DNA of 64,000 bases, from positions 558,001 to 622,000 of the forward strand of contig CAWJCL010000002.1 of the NCBI GenBank assembly GCA_963841425.1. Direction: 5' to 3'. This DNA is from DATEOR01 sp963841425 (GTDB lineage Bacteria; Actinomycetota; Thermoleophilia; Gaiellales; Gaiellaceae). The notes under the pieces are model-generated. The model was not told the origin of the DNA and ran no database searches. It saw only the letters and a program-made list of their open reading frames with translations. Both the position numbers and the translations under genes were made by a program. This document shows positions 46,973-55,980 of the stretch, in pieces; positions within the stretch are counted from its first letter, which is position 1, and each line of letters begins with the position of its first letter.

Positions 46973-48009
46973 GCCGCATTCTCCACGCGGAGGGCGCCGA
47001 GTTCGAGGGCGAGGGTCAAGAACAGCGCATGCGACCACAGGAGCGGGCAGGCAGGCGGGCCCCAGCGATCCACCCACTCATCGCGCTTGGCGGGCCGCAG
47101 GAGGTGGTCGCCCACTTGTTCGGGGAAGTCGCCTTCCGGGCTTGCCGCCGCGGACATCCAGCACAACTGCCCGTACGCCTCCTCGAGCCTCCCGCAGCGC
47201 CGGTAGTGCCAGCCGAGGAAGCCGGCGAGGAGAAGCCAGAGCCCTCCGCCGTAGAACTCGTCACCCGGGTGCCGATGGACGCCACGGCCGACCACGAGCT
47301 CGGACTCGACCGCGCGAACCGTGGCCTCCATGAGCGGATCATCGAGCGCCAGCAGCCCGAACGGTGTGGCAACCGCGATCAAGCTGGCGTCGAGCCCGCA
47401 TTCCCCGAGCCGGCCCGCGAGCCGGCCGTCCACGACACCGTCCCGGAGAACCGCGGCCCGGATCTCCCCGGCTGCCGCCCGAGCCCAGGGCTCGTCTACG
47501 ACCCCTGCGGTCAAGCCGCCGTAGAGCGCGGCAAGCGTCGCCACGTGAATCCCTCTCCGCTCCTCCCACCAGTCGAAGCAAGGCGTGCCCCAGCAGTCTG
47601 CGGCATATCGGAGCGACAGCCGCGCGGCCGAGACCCACGGCGCCGCGCTGGCCCCGTGCCTGTGCACGTGGCGGCCGAGCGCCCACACCCACGCGCCGAA
47701 GCCGTCGAGTTGCGCGGCCGACCACGGGCCCGGAACCTCCAGTCCCTCGGCCGTGTAGCGGCCGTCGAGAATCTCTCCGGCCGCGATCGTCCTGGCTCTC
47801 GCCTCCACGATCCGGGCGCACCAGGAGAAGAACGCCTCCGCGCTGGCCTGCTCTCCCGCCTGGCTCATGGCGTCGGCGACGTAAGCGCCGTCTCGCAGCC
47901 AGGCGTTTCGGTACGGCGCAGGAAACGGCGCGGCGAGATACGCGCCTGACTGGGCCTGATGCTCCCGGATGACTGCGACGCTCCGGGCCGCAAGCCCGTC
48001 GAGGCTCAT
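46969..48009 (-). CDS. GH15-like glucosidase
   Basis: 346 aa, ATG 48009 overlapping the permease stop. Only the (alpha/alpha)6 barrel is present, without the N-terminal beta-sandwich of the 16330-18219 paralogue. Conserved GH15-type YRNAWLRDGAYVADAM, SAAQLDGFGAWVWALG, and DEFYGGGLWLLLAGF with the expected acidic residues. No signal peptide. Probably hydrolyses the imported alpha-glucoside (isomaltose- or trehalose-like) inside the cell. Confidence 0.78.
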   Translation of the reverse strand: MSLDGLAARSVAVIREHQAQSGAYLAAPFPAPYRNAWLRDGAYVADAMSQAGEQASAEAFFSWCARIVEARARTIAAGEILDGRYTAEGLEVPGPWSAAQLDGFGAWVWALGRHVHRHGASAAPWVSAARLSLRYAADCWGTPCFDWWEERRGIHVATLAALYGGLTAGVVDEPWARAAAGEIRAAVLRDGVVDGRLAGRLGECGLDASLIAVATPFGLLALDDPLMEATVRAVESELVVGRGVHRHPGDEFYGGGLWLLLAGFLGWHYRRCGRLEEAYGQLCWMSAAASPEGDFPEQVGDHLLRPAKRDEWVDRWGPPACPLLWSHALFLTLALELGALRVENAA

Positions 48010-48899
48010 TTCACCGAGCCGGCGAGGAGCCCCTGCACGAAGTAGCGTTGGAAGGCGAAGAAGACCGCGAGCGGGATGACGAGTGACACGAACGATGCGG
48101 GTGCGATCAGCTCGATGTTCGATCCGAATTGGCGGAGCTGGGAGAAGATCGCCACGGTGATCGGCTGCGTCTGGCGCCCGAACGTCAGCGCGACGAGCAG
48201 GTCGTTCCACGTCCAGAGGAACTGGAAGATGGCAAGCGAGGCGATCGCCGGAAGCCCAAGCGGGAGGATGAGGCGCAGGAAGATGCGGATCTCCGACGCC
48301 CCGTCGATGCGCGCCGCTTCGAGAAGCTCCCTCGGGATCCCGATGAAGAAGTTGCGCAGGAGAAAGATCGCAAACGGGAGCCCGAACGCGGTATGGAAGA
48401 GGATCAGGCTGAGCACCGTGTCGAAGATCCCGACCTTGTTGTAGAGGGTGAAGATCGGGATCAAGGCCATCTGCAGAGGCACGACGAGCAGGGCGACCAC
48501 GGCGATGAACGCCCAGTCGCGGCCGGGAAAATCGAGCCACGCGAACGCGTAGCCCGCGAGGGCAGCGACGAAGATCGGCAGAAGCGTGCCTCCGATCGAA
48601 ATCCAGACGGTCGTGAGGAGCGAGTCCCGGATCGCCTGGGTGTCCCAGAGGTTCTGGTAGTTGTCGAATGTCAGGAGGCTCGGCTTCGTGAACACTCTCC
48701 ACCAACCGCCCGACGCGAAGTCTTCGGGTGCGATCAGCGAGGTGATGAGGAGCCCGAACGTCGGGACGAGCCACAGGAGCCCGACGACGACGAGCAAGAC
48801 CTGGATCGGCGCCTTGCCGAGGACGCGCAACACCTTCGCCGACCTGGGCTCCTCGACGACAGGCGCACGGCTCGGAGCGGTTGTGGTCGCAGCGGTCAC
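48006..48899 (-). CDS. sugar ABC transporter permease, MalG type
   Basis: 297 aa, six helices. EAA loop LLEAARIDGASEIRIFLRLI with following PLGLP matches binding-protein-dependent permeases that contact the ATPase. GTG start in a GTGA overlap with the other permease. Typical second permease of CUT1 carbohydrate importers. Confidence 0.9.
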   Translation of the reverse strand: MTAATTTAPSRAPVVEEPRSAKVLRVLGKAPIQVLLVVVGLLWLVPTFGLLITSLIAPEDFASGGWWRVFTKPSLLTFDNYQNLWDTQAIRDSLLTTVWISIGGTLLPIFVAALAGYAFAWLDFPGRDWAFIAVVALLVVPLQMALIPIFTLYNKVGIFDTVLSLILFHTAFGLPFAIFLLRNFFIGIPRELLEAARIDGASEIRIFLRLILPLGLPAIASLAIFQFLWTWNDLLVALTFGRQTQPITVAIFSQLRQFGSNIELIAPASFVSLVIPLAVFFAFQRYFVQGLLAGSVK

Positions 48900-50242
48900 G
48901 CTTCCCTCCGGAAGTTGCGGACGTTGAGGAGCAGGATCGGGATCACGAGCACGAAGAGGAAGACGGCGATCGCGGAGCCAAGGCCGAAGTTGTTCGCGCC
49001 GCCGAAGGACGTCCTCCACATGGCGAGCGCGATCACGTTCGCGTCGTCCTGCACCGAGCCCGGCGCGAGGGAGACGACGATGTCGAAGACTTTGAGCACG
49101 TTGATGAGCATCGTCACGAACACGACCGAAAGCACCGGCAGGAGCTGGGGCACCGTGACGCGGCGAAAAACCTGCCACTCGTTCGCTCCGTCGGTGCGCG
49201 CGGCCTCGAGCGTCTCGCGCGAGATTGCGGAGAGCCCGGCCGCGATCACGACCATCGAGAAGCCCGCCCAGATCCAGATGTAGGCGATGAGGAGCGAGGG
49301 CGTGATCAGCTTTTCGCCGAGCCAGGAGACTCCCCCGAAGGGCTGGGCGAACGTGTCCGCGGATATCGCGACGCGGTAGTTGCCCTGCTCGAGCTCCTGG
49401 AACGCGAAGGTGCCGTCGTCGGCGCTCGTGGTCGTGTCGACGATGTCGCCGCCCGAGTCGAAGAGCGTGAGCGTCACGCCCGGCAGCCCGACCTCGTCCT
49501 GCTCCACCTCGTTCGGATTGCCGCCGCCGGGCTTGAAGTCCCGCCAGACGACGCCGGTGATCCCGCCCTGCTGCGCCTCGGGCAGGACGGCCTGGACTGC
49601 ATCGGCGGGGACGTCGTCCGGCGGAATCCCGGTCAGCCCGAGCTTCGCGATGTCGCCCGGCTGGACCGGGTTTTGAAGAGTGATCCCACCCTTCGGCGTC
49701 CCCTGGAGGTTCTGGCTCGACGGCTTTGCGTCGGCGAGGACACCAGGCGGGCTGACGGTGTCCTTCGCGACCGCGATGACCGCGTTGACCGCGCCCAGAT
49801 TCGGGTCCTGCTGATCCATGATGCGCCAGATGACGCCGGCGGCGAAGGCGCTGATCGCCATCGGCATGAAGACGGCTGTCTTGAAGGCGACCGACCAACT
49901 GACGCGCTCGGTGAGCACGGCGAAGATGAGACCCACCGCCGTCACGAAGGCGGGCACCACGGCGACCCAGATAGCGTTGTTCTTGATCGCTGTCAGGAGC
50001 AGGTCGCTCGTGAACAGCGTCTTGTAGTTGTCGATCCCGACGAACGTGTCGAACCCGGACTGACCGAAGAAGCTACGGAAGAACGTGTAGATCGCCGGGT
50101 AGATGACCCAGACGCCGAGAAAGACGATCGCGGGCAGTAGGAAGAGGAGCGTGACGCCGTACTTGCTCCACCAACTGTCCGAAGGCGGTGGCGGAGCCGC
50201 CGCGGGGGGCGGCTCCGCTGTGATGCTTCCTGCTCCGCTCAC
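48896..50242 (-). CDS. sugar ABC transporter permease, MalF type, with inserted beta-sandwich domain
   Basis: 448 aa, much longer than the usual near-300. N-terminal first helix near 29-52, more helices to about 141, then a non-membrane insert of about 165 residues (142-308), then the remaining helices with EAA motif LEAARTDGANEWQVFRRVTV (about 345-364). The insert carries, at 226-294, a prealbumin/SdrD-B-like unit: GGITGVVWRDF, GLPGVTLTLFDSGG, TSADDGTFAFQELEQGNYRV. It would lie outside the membrane, facing the binding protein. The frame is intact, so this is a genuine fusion. Confidence 0.88.
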   Translation of the reverse strand: MSGAGSITAEPPPAAAPPPPSDSWWSKYGVTLLFLLPAIVFLGVWVIYPAIYTFFRSFFGQSGFDTFVGIDNYKTLFTSDLLLTAIKNNAIWVAVVPAFVTAVGLIFAVLTERVSWSVAFKTAVFMPMAISAFAAGVIWRIMDQQDPNLGAVNAVIAVAKDTVSPPGVLADAKPSSQNLQGTPKGGITLQNPVQPGDIAKLGLTGIPPDDVPADAVQAVLPEAQQGGITGVVWRDFKPGGGNPNEVEQDEVGLPGVTLTLFDSGGDIVDTTTSADDGTFAFQELEQGNYRVAISADTFAQPFGGVSWLGEKLITPSLLIAYIWIWAGFSMVVIAAGLSAISRETLEAARTDGANEWQVFRRVTVPQLLPVLSVVFVTMLINVLKVFDIVVSLAPGSVQDDANVIALAMWRTSFGGANNFGLGSAIAVFLFVLVIPILLLNVRNFRREA

Positions 50243-50260
50243 GCTCTCGGCCCGGCTGTC

Positions 50261-51574
50261 CTAGCCGCCGTACGCCTTCTTCGCGGCGTTCTCCATCTGC
50301 TGCGCGATCCCGTCGACGTTGGACGGGTCCTTCAAGAAGTCCTGGAAGAGCTTGAAGAGACCCTGGCCGACGGTGCCGCCGAACTCGGCGGGCTGGAGGT
50401 CGGAGAGGTCGAAGCGGAACGTCTCGACGTCGGCGAGCGAGCCGGCCGTCGTCTGCGTGATCTCGTCCGGATAGACGCTCGGGTCGACGTTCTTGTTCAG
50501 CGTGGCGAACCCACCCTTCGCGGCCCAGATTTCAGCCGCCTCGGGCGAGGCGAGGTACTTCACCAGCGCCTCGCTCGCCGGGCTGTCCTTGAACATGACG
50601 ACCGTGTCGCCGCCTCCCACGACCACCTGCGGCGAGTCGTTGATGGACGGGAAGGGGAAGACGTCGAATCCCGTCTTCGGCTCGGCCTTCGTGGAATCGG
50701 TGATGACGCCGGCGACGAAGTCGCCCTCCATCACCTGGGCCGCCTTGGGCGAGTCGCTGAAGACGTTCGTCACCGAGGTCGGGAAGTCGGTCTGGAGAGC
50801 GCCTTCGGTTCCGCCGGCGATCTTGTCCGACTGGAGCACATCGGCCATCGTCGTGAGCGCGTCCTTGACGGACTGGTCCGTCCACGGGATGTCGTGCGTG
50901 GCGAGCTGATCGTACTTCTCCGGGCCCGCCGTGCGCAGGTAGATGTTCTCGAAGAGATCGGTGAGCGTCCAACCGTCCGCTCCACCGATCGAGTACGGCG
51001 CGACACCCGACGAGGACAGGGTGTCACCGTTCTGGAGCCAGGTGTCCCAGTCGTCGGCCGGCTCCACACCGGCGTCCGAATAGGACTTGGCGTTGTACCA
51101 GACGAGCGACTTGTTGGCCGCCTTGAAGAGGAAGCCGTAGAGCGTGCCGTCGACGGTGCCGAGATCGACCACGGACTGTCCGAAGTTGTCCGAGATGTCG
51201 GTCGAGGCGAAGTCGAGCGGCTGCAGGGCGTTCTTCTTCACGAAGTCGGTCATAAGGCCGGGCTGCGGGAGCGCGGCGAGGTCGGGCGGGTTGCCGCCCT
51301 GCACTGCCGTCGACAACTGCGTCGGCAGCTGGTCGCCCGCGGCGGTGTAGTTCACCGTCACGTCAGGGTTTTGCTCCTTGAAACCGTCCAGCACGGATTG
51401 GAAAGCGGCCTGCTCTGCACCCGTCCAGACGGCCATCATGGAGACGCTGCCCGAGGCACCGCCTCCCGTTCCTCCTGTCGCTCCGCCGGTCGTCTCTCCG
51501 TTCCCCCCGCCGCAGGCCGCGGCGAGAAGCGCGACGACGACGAAGGCCGAGAATGCTGAGAATCGGCGCCTCAT
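50261..51574 (-). CDS. extracellular sugar-binding lipoprotein
   Basis: 437 aa, CUT1 family solute-binding protein. Signal peptide with lipobox VVVALLAAAC|GGG, then a glycine/threonine linker and a type-1 binding fold (FQSVLDGFKEQNPDVTVNYT). ATG 51574 shares its A with the ATPase TGA and has GGGAG at proper spacing; the GTG three bases earlier is less likely. Captures a glucoside for the MalF/MalG-like permeases. Confidence 0.92.
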   Translation of the reverse strand: MRRRFSAFSAFVVVALLAAACGGGNGETTGGATGGTGGGASGSVSMMAVWTGAEQAAFQSVLDGFKEQNPDVTVNYTAAGDQLPTQLSTAVQGGNPPDLAALPQPGLMTDFVKKNALQPLDFASTDISDNFGQSVVDLGTVDGTLYGFLFKAANKSLVWYNAKSYSDAGVEPADDWDTWLQNGDTLSSSGVAPYSIGGADGWTLTDLFENIYLRTAGPEKYDQLATHDIPWTDQSVKDALTTMADVLQSDKIAGGTEGALQTDFPTSVTNVFSDSPKAAQVMEGDFVAGVITDSTKAEPKTGFDVFPFPSINDSPQVVVGGGDTVVMFKDSPASEALVKYLASPEAAEIWAAKGGFATLNKNVDPSVYPDEITQTTAGSLADVETFRFDLSDLQPAEFGGTVGQGLFKLFQDFLKDPSNVDGIAQQMENAAKKAYGG

Positions 51575-52791
51575 CACGCTCCCTTCGCTTGGTCGTTGTC
51601 GTAGATTCCGAGACCCGTCTCCGGGTCGAAGAAGTGCAGCGAGCGGGTGTCGACCGCCACCTCGACGGCGTCACCCTCCTTGACATGCGCTCGGGCGTTG
51701 AAGCGCCCGACCATCGTCATGTTCTTGGCCTCGCCGGAGGCCCTCCGTTCGTCGCCCAGGTCCTCGGCGAGCTCCTTCACATCCTCCGTCACCGCCGGGC
51801 GAGCGTCGACTTCGAAGTGCACCATGATCTCAGCGCCGAGCGCTTCGGTGAGCTGGACGGTTCCCTTGAGCCGCCGGTCGGCGGGGGCGTCCGATTCGAG
51901 TGCGGCATCCTCGAGGTGCTCCGGGCGGATGCCGAGCACGACCTGCTTTCCTACGTAGCGCCGGAGAGCGGGCCGAGCGCTGAGCGCGTTTGCATCGAGA
52001 GTGACGCGCTGCCCGCCCGCGACGGCGACCAGCGACCCGTTCGAGCCTTCGAGCGTGGCCTCGACGAGGTTCATCGCCGGGCTTCCGATGAAGCCTCCGA
52101 CAAAGATGTTGACCGGCTGGTCGTAGAGCTCTTGGGGCGCCGCGACCTGCTGTAGCTCGCCCTTGCGCATGACGGCAACGCGGTCGCCCATCGTCAACGC
52201 CTCGATCTGGTCGTGCGTGACGTAGATCGTCGTCACGCCGAGGTCGTCCTGGAGGCGGGCGATCTCGGCGCGCGTCTGTACGCGGAGCTTGGCGTCGAGA
52301 TTGGAGAGCGGCTCGTCCATGAGGAAGGCCTGCGGGCGGCGGACGATCGCGCGGCCCATGGCGACGCGCTGGCGCTGCCCGCCGGAGAGCGCGCGGGGCT
52401 TCCGCTTCAGGTACGGCTCGAGACCGAGCACGCGCGCGGCTTCCTTGACCCGGGTGTCGATCTCGGCCTTCTTCTCCTTGCGAAGCTTGAGCCCGAAGGC
52501 GATGTTGTCGTAGACCGACAGGTGCGGGTACAGCGCGTAACTCTGGAAGACCATGGCGATGTCGCGGTCCCTGGAGGGGACGTGGTTCACCACATGCTCG
52601 CCGATGCGGAGGACTCCCTCGCTGATCTCCTCGAGCCCGGCCACCATGCGGAGCGCGGTCGTCTTCCCGCAACCCGACGGCCCGACGAGGACCATGAACT
52701 CACCGTCCTCGATGCCGAGGCTCATATCCGAGACAGCACGAGTACCGTCCGGATAGACCTTCGCGACCCGGTCGAATGTCACTTCCGCCAC
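51574..52791 (-). CDS. sugar ABC transporter ATPase, MalK/UgpC type
   Basis: 405 aa from GTG 52791 (AGGAG six bases upstream). Walker A GPSGCGKTT (37-45), signature LSGGQ (135-139), Walker B AFLMDEP, H-loop in YVTHDQIEA, and a C-terminal TOBE/regulatory domain with VVLGIRPEHLEDA. Energises the permease pair. First gene of the seven-gene operon. Such ATPases often serve several sugar importers. Confidence 0.94.
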   Translation of the reverse strand: MAEVTFDRVAKVYPDGTRAVSDMSLGIEDGEFMVLVGPSGCGKTTALRMVAGLEEISEGVLRIGEHVVNHVPSRDRDIAMVFQSYALYPHLSVYDNIAFGLKLRKEKKAEIDTRVKEAARVLGLEPYLKRKPRALSGGQRQRVAMGRAIVRRPQAFLMDEPLSNLDAKLRVQTRAEIARLQDDLGVTTIYVTHDQIEALTMGDRVAVMRKGELQQVAAPQELYDQPVNIFVGGFIGSPAMNLVEATLEGSNGSLVAVAGGQRVTLDANALSARPALRRYVGKQVVLGIRPEHLEDAALESDAPADRRLKGTVQLTEALGAEIMVHFEVDARPAVTEDVKELAEDLGDERRASGEAKNMTMVGRFNARAHVKEGDAVEVAVDTRSLHFFDPETGLGIYDNDQAKGA

Positions 52792-52861
52792 GAGTCTCCT
52801 TCCCCCGCTAAACGCGGCGAGCTTACCAAGTCGAAACAATTCTGCGCGGGACTTGAGTCAC

Positions 52862-52874
52862 TAGACTCGGCGCG
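52862..52874 (+). promoter_or_regulatory. leaderless-type -10 (TAGACT-N7-ATG)
   Basis: TAGACT at 52862-52867 followed by seven bases and the ATG of the isocitrate/isopropylmalate dehydrogenase gene. The MalK-type operon diverges 83 bp away. Confidence 0.55.
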
Positions 52875-53957
52875 ATGGACACCCGAACCATCGCGATTCT
52901 CGAGGGCGACGAGACCGGCCAGGAGCTGCTCGAAGAGGCCGTCCGCGTCCTCTCGCCAGACACGATCGGTTTCGCGCTCGAGCTGCCGCGCTTCGACCTT
53001 TCTCTCGAGGCTCGCCGCCGCACGGACAACGACGTCGTCCACGAGGCCGCGGCCGCGATCCGAGAGCACGGCCTCGGTTTGAAGGCCGCCACGGTCACCC
53101 CCGAGGGCAAAGACGACGTCGGCAGCCCGAACCGCATCCTGCGAGAGGAGATCGGCGGCCACGTGATCGTCCGCACCGGGCGCCGCATCCCCGGAGTCGT
53201 GCCGATCGCCGGGGCCTTCTATCCCATCTCCGTCGTACGCATGGCCGTCGGGGACGCCTACGGCGCCAAGGAGTGGCGCGAGGGCGTCGGCGACGAGGAG
53301 GTCGCCTTCCGCACCGAGCGCATCGAGCGGCGCGTCTGCCACGCGGTTGCCGAATTCTCCTTCCGGCACGCCGAGCGCACGAAGGCGAAGGTCTTCGGCG
53401 GGCCGAAGTACACGGTGAGCCCGGTCTACGAGGGCATGCTGAAGGAGGAGATGGACGCCGCCGCGGAGCGGCATGCCGAAGTTCCCTACGAGCCGCAGCT
53501 CATCGACGCGACGTTCGCGCTCCTGATCGGGTCGGCCGGCGAGGCGCTCGTCATTCCGGCGCTGAACCGCGACGGGGACATCCTCTCCGACCTCGTGCTC
53601 CCACTCTTCGGCTCGATCGCAGGCTCGGAGTCTCTGCTCGTCGCCTTCAACGAGGACTACACGCCGCGCGCGCTCATGGCCGAAGCCGCGCACGGCACCG
53701 CCCCCGCGCTCCAGGGCAAGAACATCGCGAACCCGATGGCGATGATCCTCGCCTCCGCCGCGCTCCTCTCCCACATCGACGACGAGGAGGCGCGTGCGGC
53801 CGGACGGGCGATGCGCGAGGCGGCGCTCGAGGCGGTCTCGGCGGGAACGAGGACCGCCGACCTCGGCGGGCACGCAACCACCACGGAGTTCACGGACGAC
53901 GTCATCGCGCGGGTTCGTTCCAAGCTCGAGGTCTGGGCCTCTCTGGGCAGCGTTTGA
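52875..53957 (+). CDS. isocitrate/isopropylmalate dehydrogenase family protein
   Basis: 360 aa decarboxylating beta-hydroxyacid dehydrogenase. The C-terminal EAAHGTAPALQGKNIANP and metal-binding DGDILSDLV are clear. The N-terminal substrate loop (around IVRTGRRIPGVVPIAGAF) departs from both classical isocitrate (S/R pattern) and isopropylmalate enzymes, so the acid oxidised cannot be fixed; homoisocitrate- or isocitrate-like is possible. TTGA overlap with the next gene. Confidence 0.85.
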   Translation: MDTRTIAILEGDETGQELLEEAVRVLSPDTIGFALELPRFDLSLEARRRTDNDVVHEAAAAIREHGLGLKAATVTPEGKDDVGSPNRILREEIGGHVIVRTGRRIPGVVPIAGAFYPISVVRMAVGDAYGAKEWREGVGDEEVAFRTERIERRVCHAVAEFSFRHAERTKAKVFGGPKYTVSPVYEGMLKEEMDAAAERHAEVPYEPQLIDATFALLIGSAGEALVIPALNRDGDILSDLVLPLFGSIAGSESLLVAFNEDYTPRALMAEAAHGTAPALQGKNIANPMAMILASAALLSHIDDEEARAAGRAMREAALEAVSAGTRTADLGGHATTTEFTDDVIARVRSKLEVWASLGSV

Positions 53958-55195
53958 GGCGGATCGGGGCCTACCTCAAGAGCCTCGACCCGAGACTGCC
54001 TCGCTCGGTCTGGATCCTGAACACCGGCGGCCTCTTGAACGCGGTCGGGACGGGCATGGCCTATCCGTTCGTCGTCATCTACCTGCACAACGTGCGCGGC
54101 TTCTCGCTCGGGATTTCGGGGCTCGTCGTGGCCGCCTCAGGGGCGGCCGGCATCGTGTGCGGGCCGGCGATCGGCGTCGTCATCGACAAGATCGGAGGCC
54201 GGCTGACGCTCGCGGGCGCCCTCACTCTCCAGGCGATCGGCTGGGGAAGCTTCCCGCTCGTCAGGGAGCCCTGGCAGGGGGTGCTCGCCGCCACCGTGGC
54301 GGGAATCGGGAATGCGGGCTTCTGGCCGAGCCAGTCAGCGCTCCTGGCCGGCCTGGCCTCCCAGGCACGCCGCCACGGCGCGTTCGCCCTCCAGCGCGTG
54401 ACACGCAACCTCGGGATCGGGCTCGGCGGGCTCCTCGGCGGCCTGATCGCCACCACCTCGGATTCGTCGAGCTTCACAGTCCTTTTTGCCGTCGACGCGC
54501 TGACGTTCTTCCTCTTCGTCGGGATGCTGTTCTTCGTGCCCGACCCGGAGATCGCAGCGGCCGATCCAGACATGCCGCGCGGCGGTTATCTCGACGTTCT
54601 CCGCAACCAGGTCTTCCTCGGGATCGCTGGCCTGAACGTCGTCTTCGTGACCGCAGGCTACGCACAGATCGAGCTCCTGCCGGTGTTCGCGAAGAACGAG
54701 GCAGGCGTGAGCGAGCGAGAGATCGGGCTCCTCTTCTTCCTGAACACCGTGATCGTCGCCGTGGCCCAGCTGCCGGTCGCGAAGCTCCTCGAGGGGCGCA
54801 GCCGCATGCGGGCGCTTGCATCCATGTGCGTGCTCTGGGCGGTGTCCTGGATCCTCGTCCTCGTCGGCGGAGCCGCATTCGAAGCTGCCGCCGCTGTGGC
54901 GATCTTCTCCTTCGCGGTGATCCTGTTCGGTTTCGGCGAGTGCTTCCAGGGGCCCGTGCAGGGCGCGCTCGTCGCCGATCTCGCCCCGCCGCGGCTCCGC
55001 GGGCGCTACATGGCGGTCTCGACGAACTCCTGGGATCTCGGCTTCCTCCTCGGCCCGGCGATCGGCGGCTTCATCCTCGCCGTCGAGCCACTCGCGCTCT
55101 GGCCGCTCGCCGCGGCCGCGTGCCTTGCAGCGGGAGCCGGCGCGCTCTCGCTGGAAAGCAGGCTGCCTCCGGAGCTCCGGCTCACCCCGGCGTGA
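53954..55195 (+). CDS. MFS transporter
   Basis: 413 aa, twelve helices. Opens with SVWILNTGGLLNAVGTGMAYPF and VIYLHNVRG. A GxxxDKxGGR-like loop (GVVIDKIGGRLTLA) is motif A; the central loop ends the first half at DPEIAAADPDMPRGGY. TTG start, overlapping the dehydrogenase stop; the following hydrolase starts within its own stop. Substrate unknown. Confidence 0.87.
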   Translation: MRRIGAYLKSLDPRLPRSVWILNTGGLLNAVGTGMAYPFVVIYLHNVRGFSLGISGLVVAASGAAGIVCGPAIGVVIDKIGGRLTLAGALTLQAIGWGSFPLVREPWQGVLAATVAGIGNAGFWPSQSALLAGLASQARRHGAFALQRVTRNLGIGLGGLLGGLIATTSDSSSFTVLFAVDALTFFLFVGMLFFVPDPEIAAADPDMPRGGYLDVLRNQVFLGIAGLNVVFVTAGYAQIELLPVFAKNEAGVSEREIGLLFFLNTVIVAVAQLPVAKLLEGRSRMRALASMCVLWAVSWILVLVGGAAFEAAAAVAIFSFAVILFGFGECFQGPVQGALVADLAPPRLRGRYMAVSTNSWDLGFLLGPAIGGFILAVEPLALWPLAAAACLAAGAGALSLESRLPPELRLTPA

Positions 55196-55980
55196 GATGG
55201 GTCCCGGTCACCCGCCGGGACGCCCGGCTCGAGGCGCTCGACTTCGCCGGGAAAGGCCCAGGCGTCCTCCTGTTGCACGGGCTCGCCGGCACGGCCGCGG
55301 AGTGGGAGGAGACGGCCGCGTGGCTCTCCGAGACTCACCGCGTCGTCGCGCTCGACCAACGCGGGCACGGGCGAAGCGAGCGGCGGCCCGCCGACACGTC
55401 GTGGGAAGCGTTCGTGGCGGACGCCGTCGCGGCAATCGAGGAGCTCGCGCTCGCTCCGGCCGTCGTGATCGGCCAGTCGCTCGGCGGGCGCACCGCATTT
55501 CTGGTCGCCGCGGCACGACCCGACCTCGTGCATGGGCTCGTGGTCGCCGAGGCGTCTCCTGCCGAAGCGAGGCCCGGGCAGACCGAGGAGATCGGGAAGC
55601 TGCTCTCGAGATGGCCGGTGTTCCCCTCTCGCGAGGCAGCGCAGGAGTTCTTCGGCGGCGACACGCCGGCCGGGCGAGCGTGGGCGCGCAACCTCGACAA
55701 GACGGAAGACGGGTTCGTCCCTTCATTCGAAGTCGACGTCATGGTCGAGACGATCGCCGCCGCTGCGGAGGCGCGTTGGGACGAGTGGCGGCGAATTCAG
55801 GCGCCGACGCTGATCGTGCGGGGCGAGCGCGGCGACCTGCCGGAGGAGGAGGCGGTCGCGATGGCGCACGCGCTTCCCGCCGCAGAGCTCGTCACTCTCC
55901 CCGGCGGGCACGACATCCACCTCGATGCACCCGAGGCATGGCGGGCCGCGGTCGAGCGCTTTCTCACCCGTCTCAGCTGA
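55192..55980 (+). CDS. alpha/beta-fold hydrolase
   Basis: 262 aa, GTG start (GTGA overlap). HGLAGTAAEW oxyanion region, LDQRGHGRSE, nucleophile GQSLGG, acid near RGERGDLP, final histidine in LPGGHDIHL. Esterase/haloperoxidase-like member with unknown substrate; third gene of the isocitrate/isopropylmalate dehydrogenase-family operon. Its stop region overlaps the convergent degenerate MBL gene by 8 bp. Confidence 0.86.
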   Translation: MRWVPVTRRDARLEALDFAGKGPGVLLLHGLAGTAAEWEETAAWLSETHRVVALDQRGHGRSERRPADTSWEAFVADAVAAIEELALAPAVVIGQSLGGRTAFLVAAARPDLVHGLVVAEASPAEARPGQTEEIGKLLSRWPVFPSREAAQEFFGGDTPAGRAWARNLDKTEDGFVPSFEVDVMVETIAAAAEARWDEWRRIQAPTLIVRGERGDLPEEEAVAMAHALPAAELVTLPGGHDIHLDAPEAWRAAVERFLTRLS

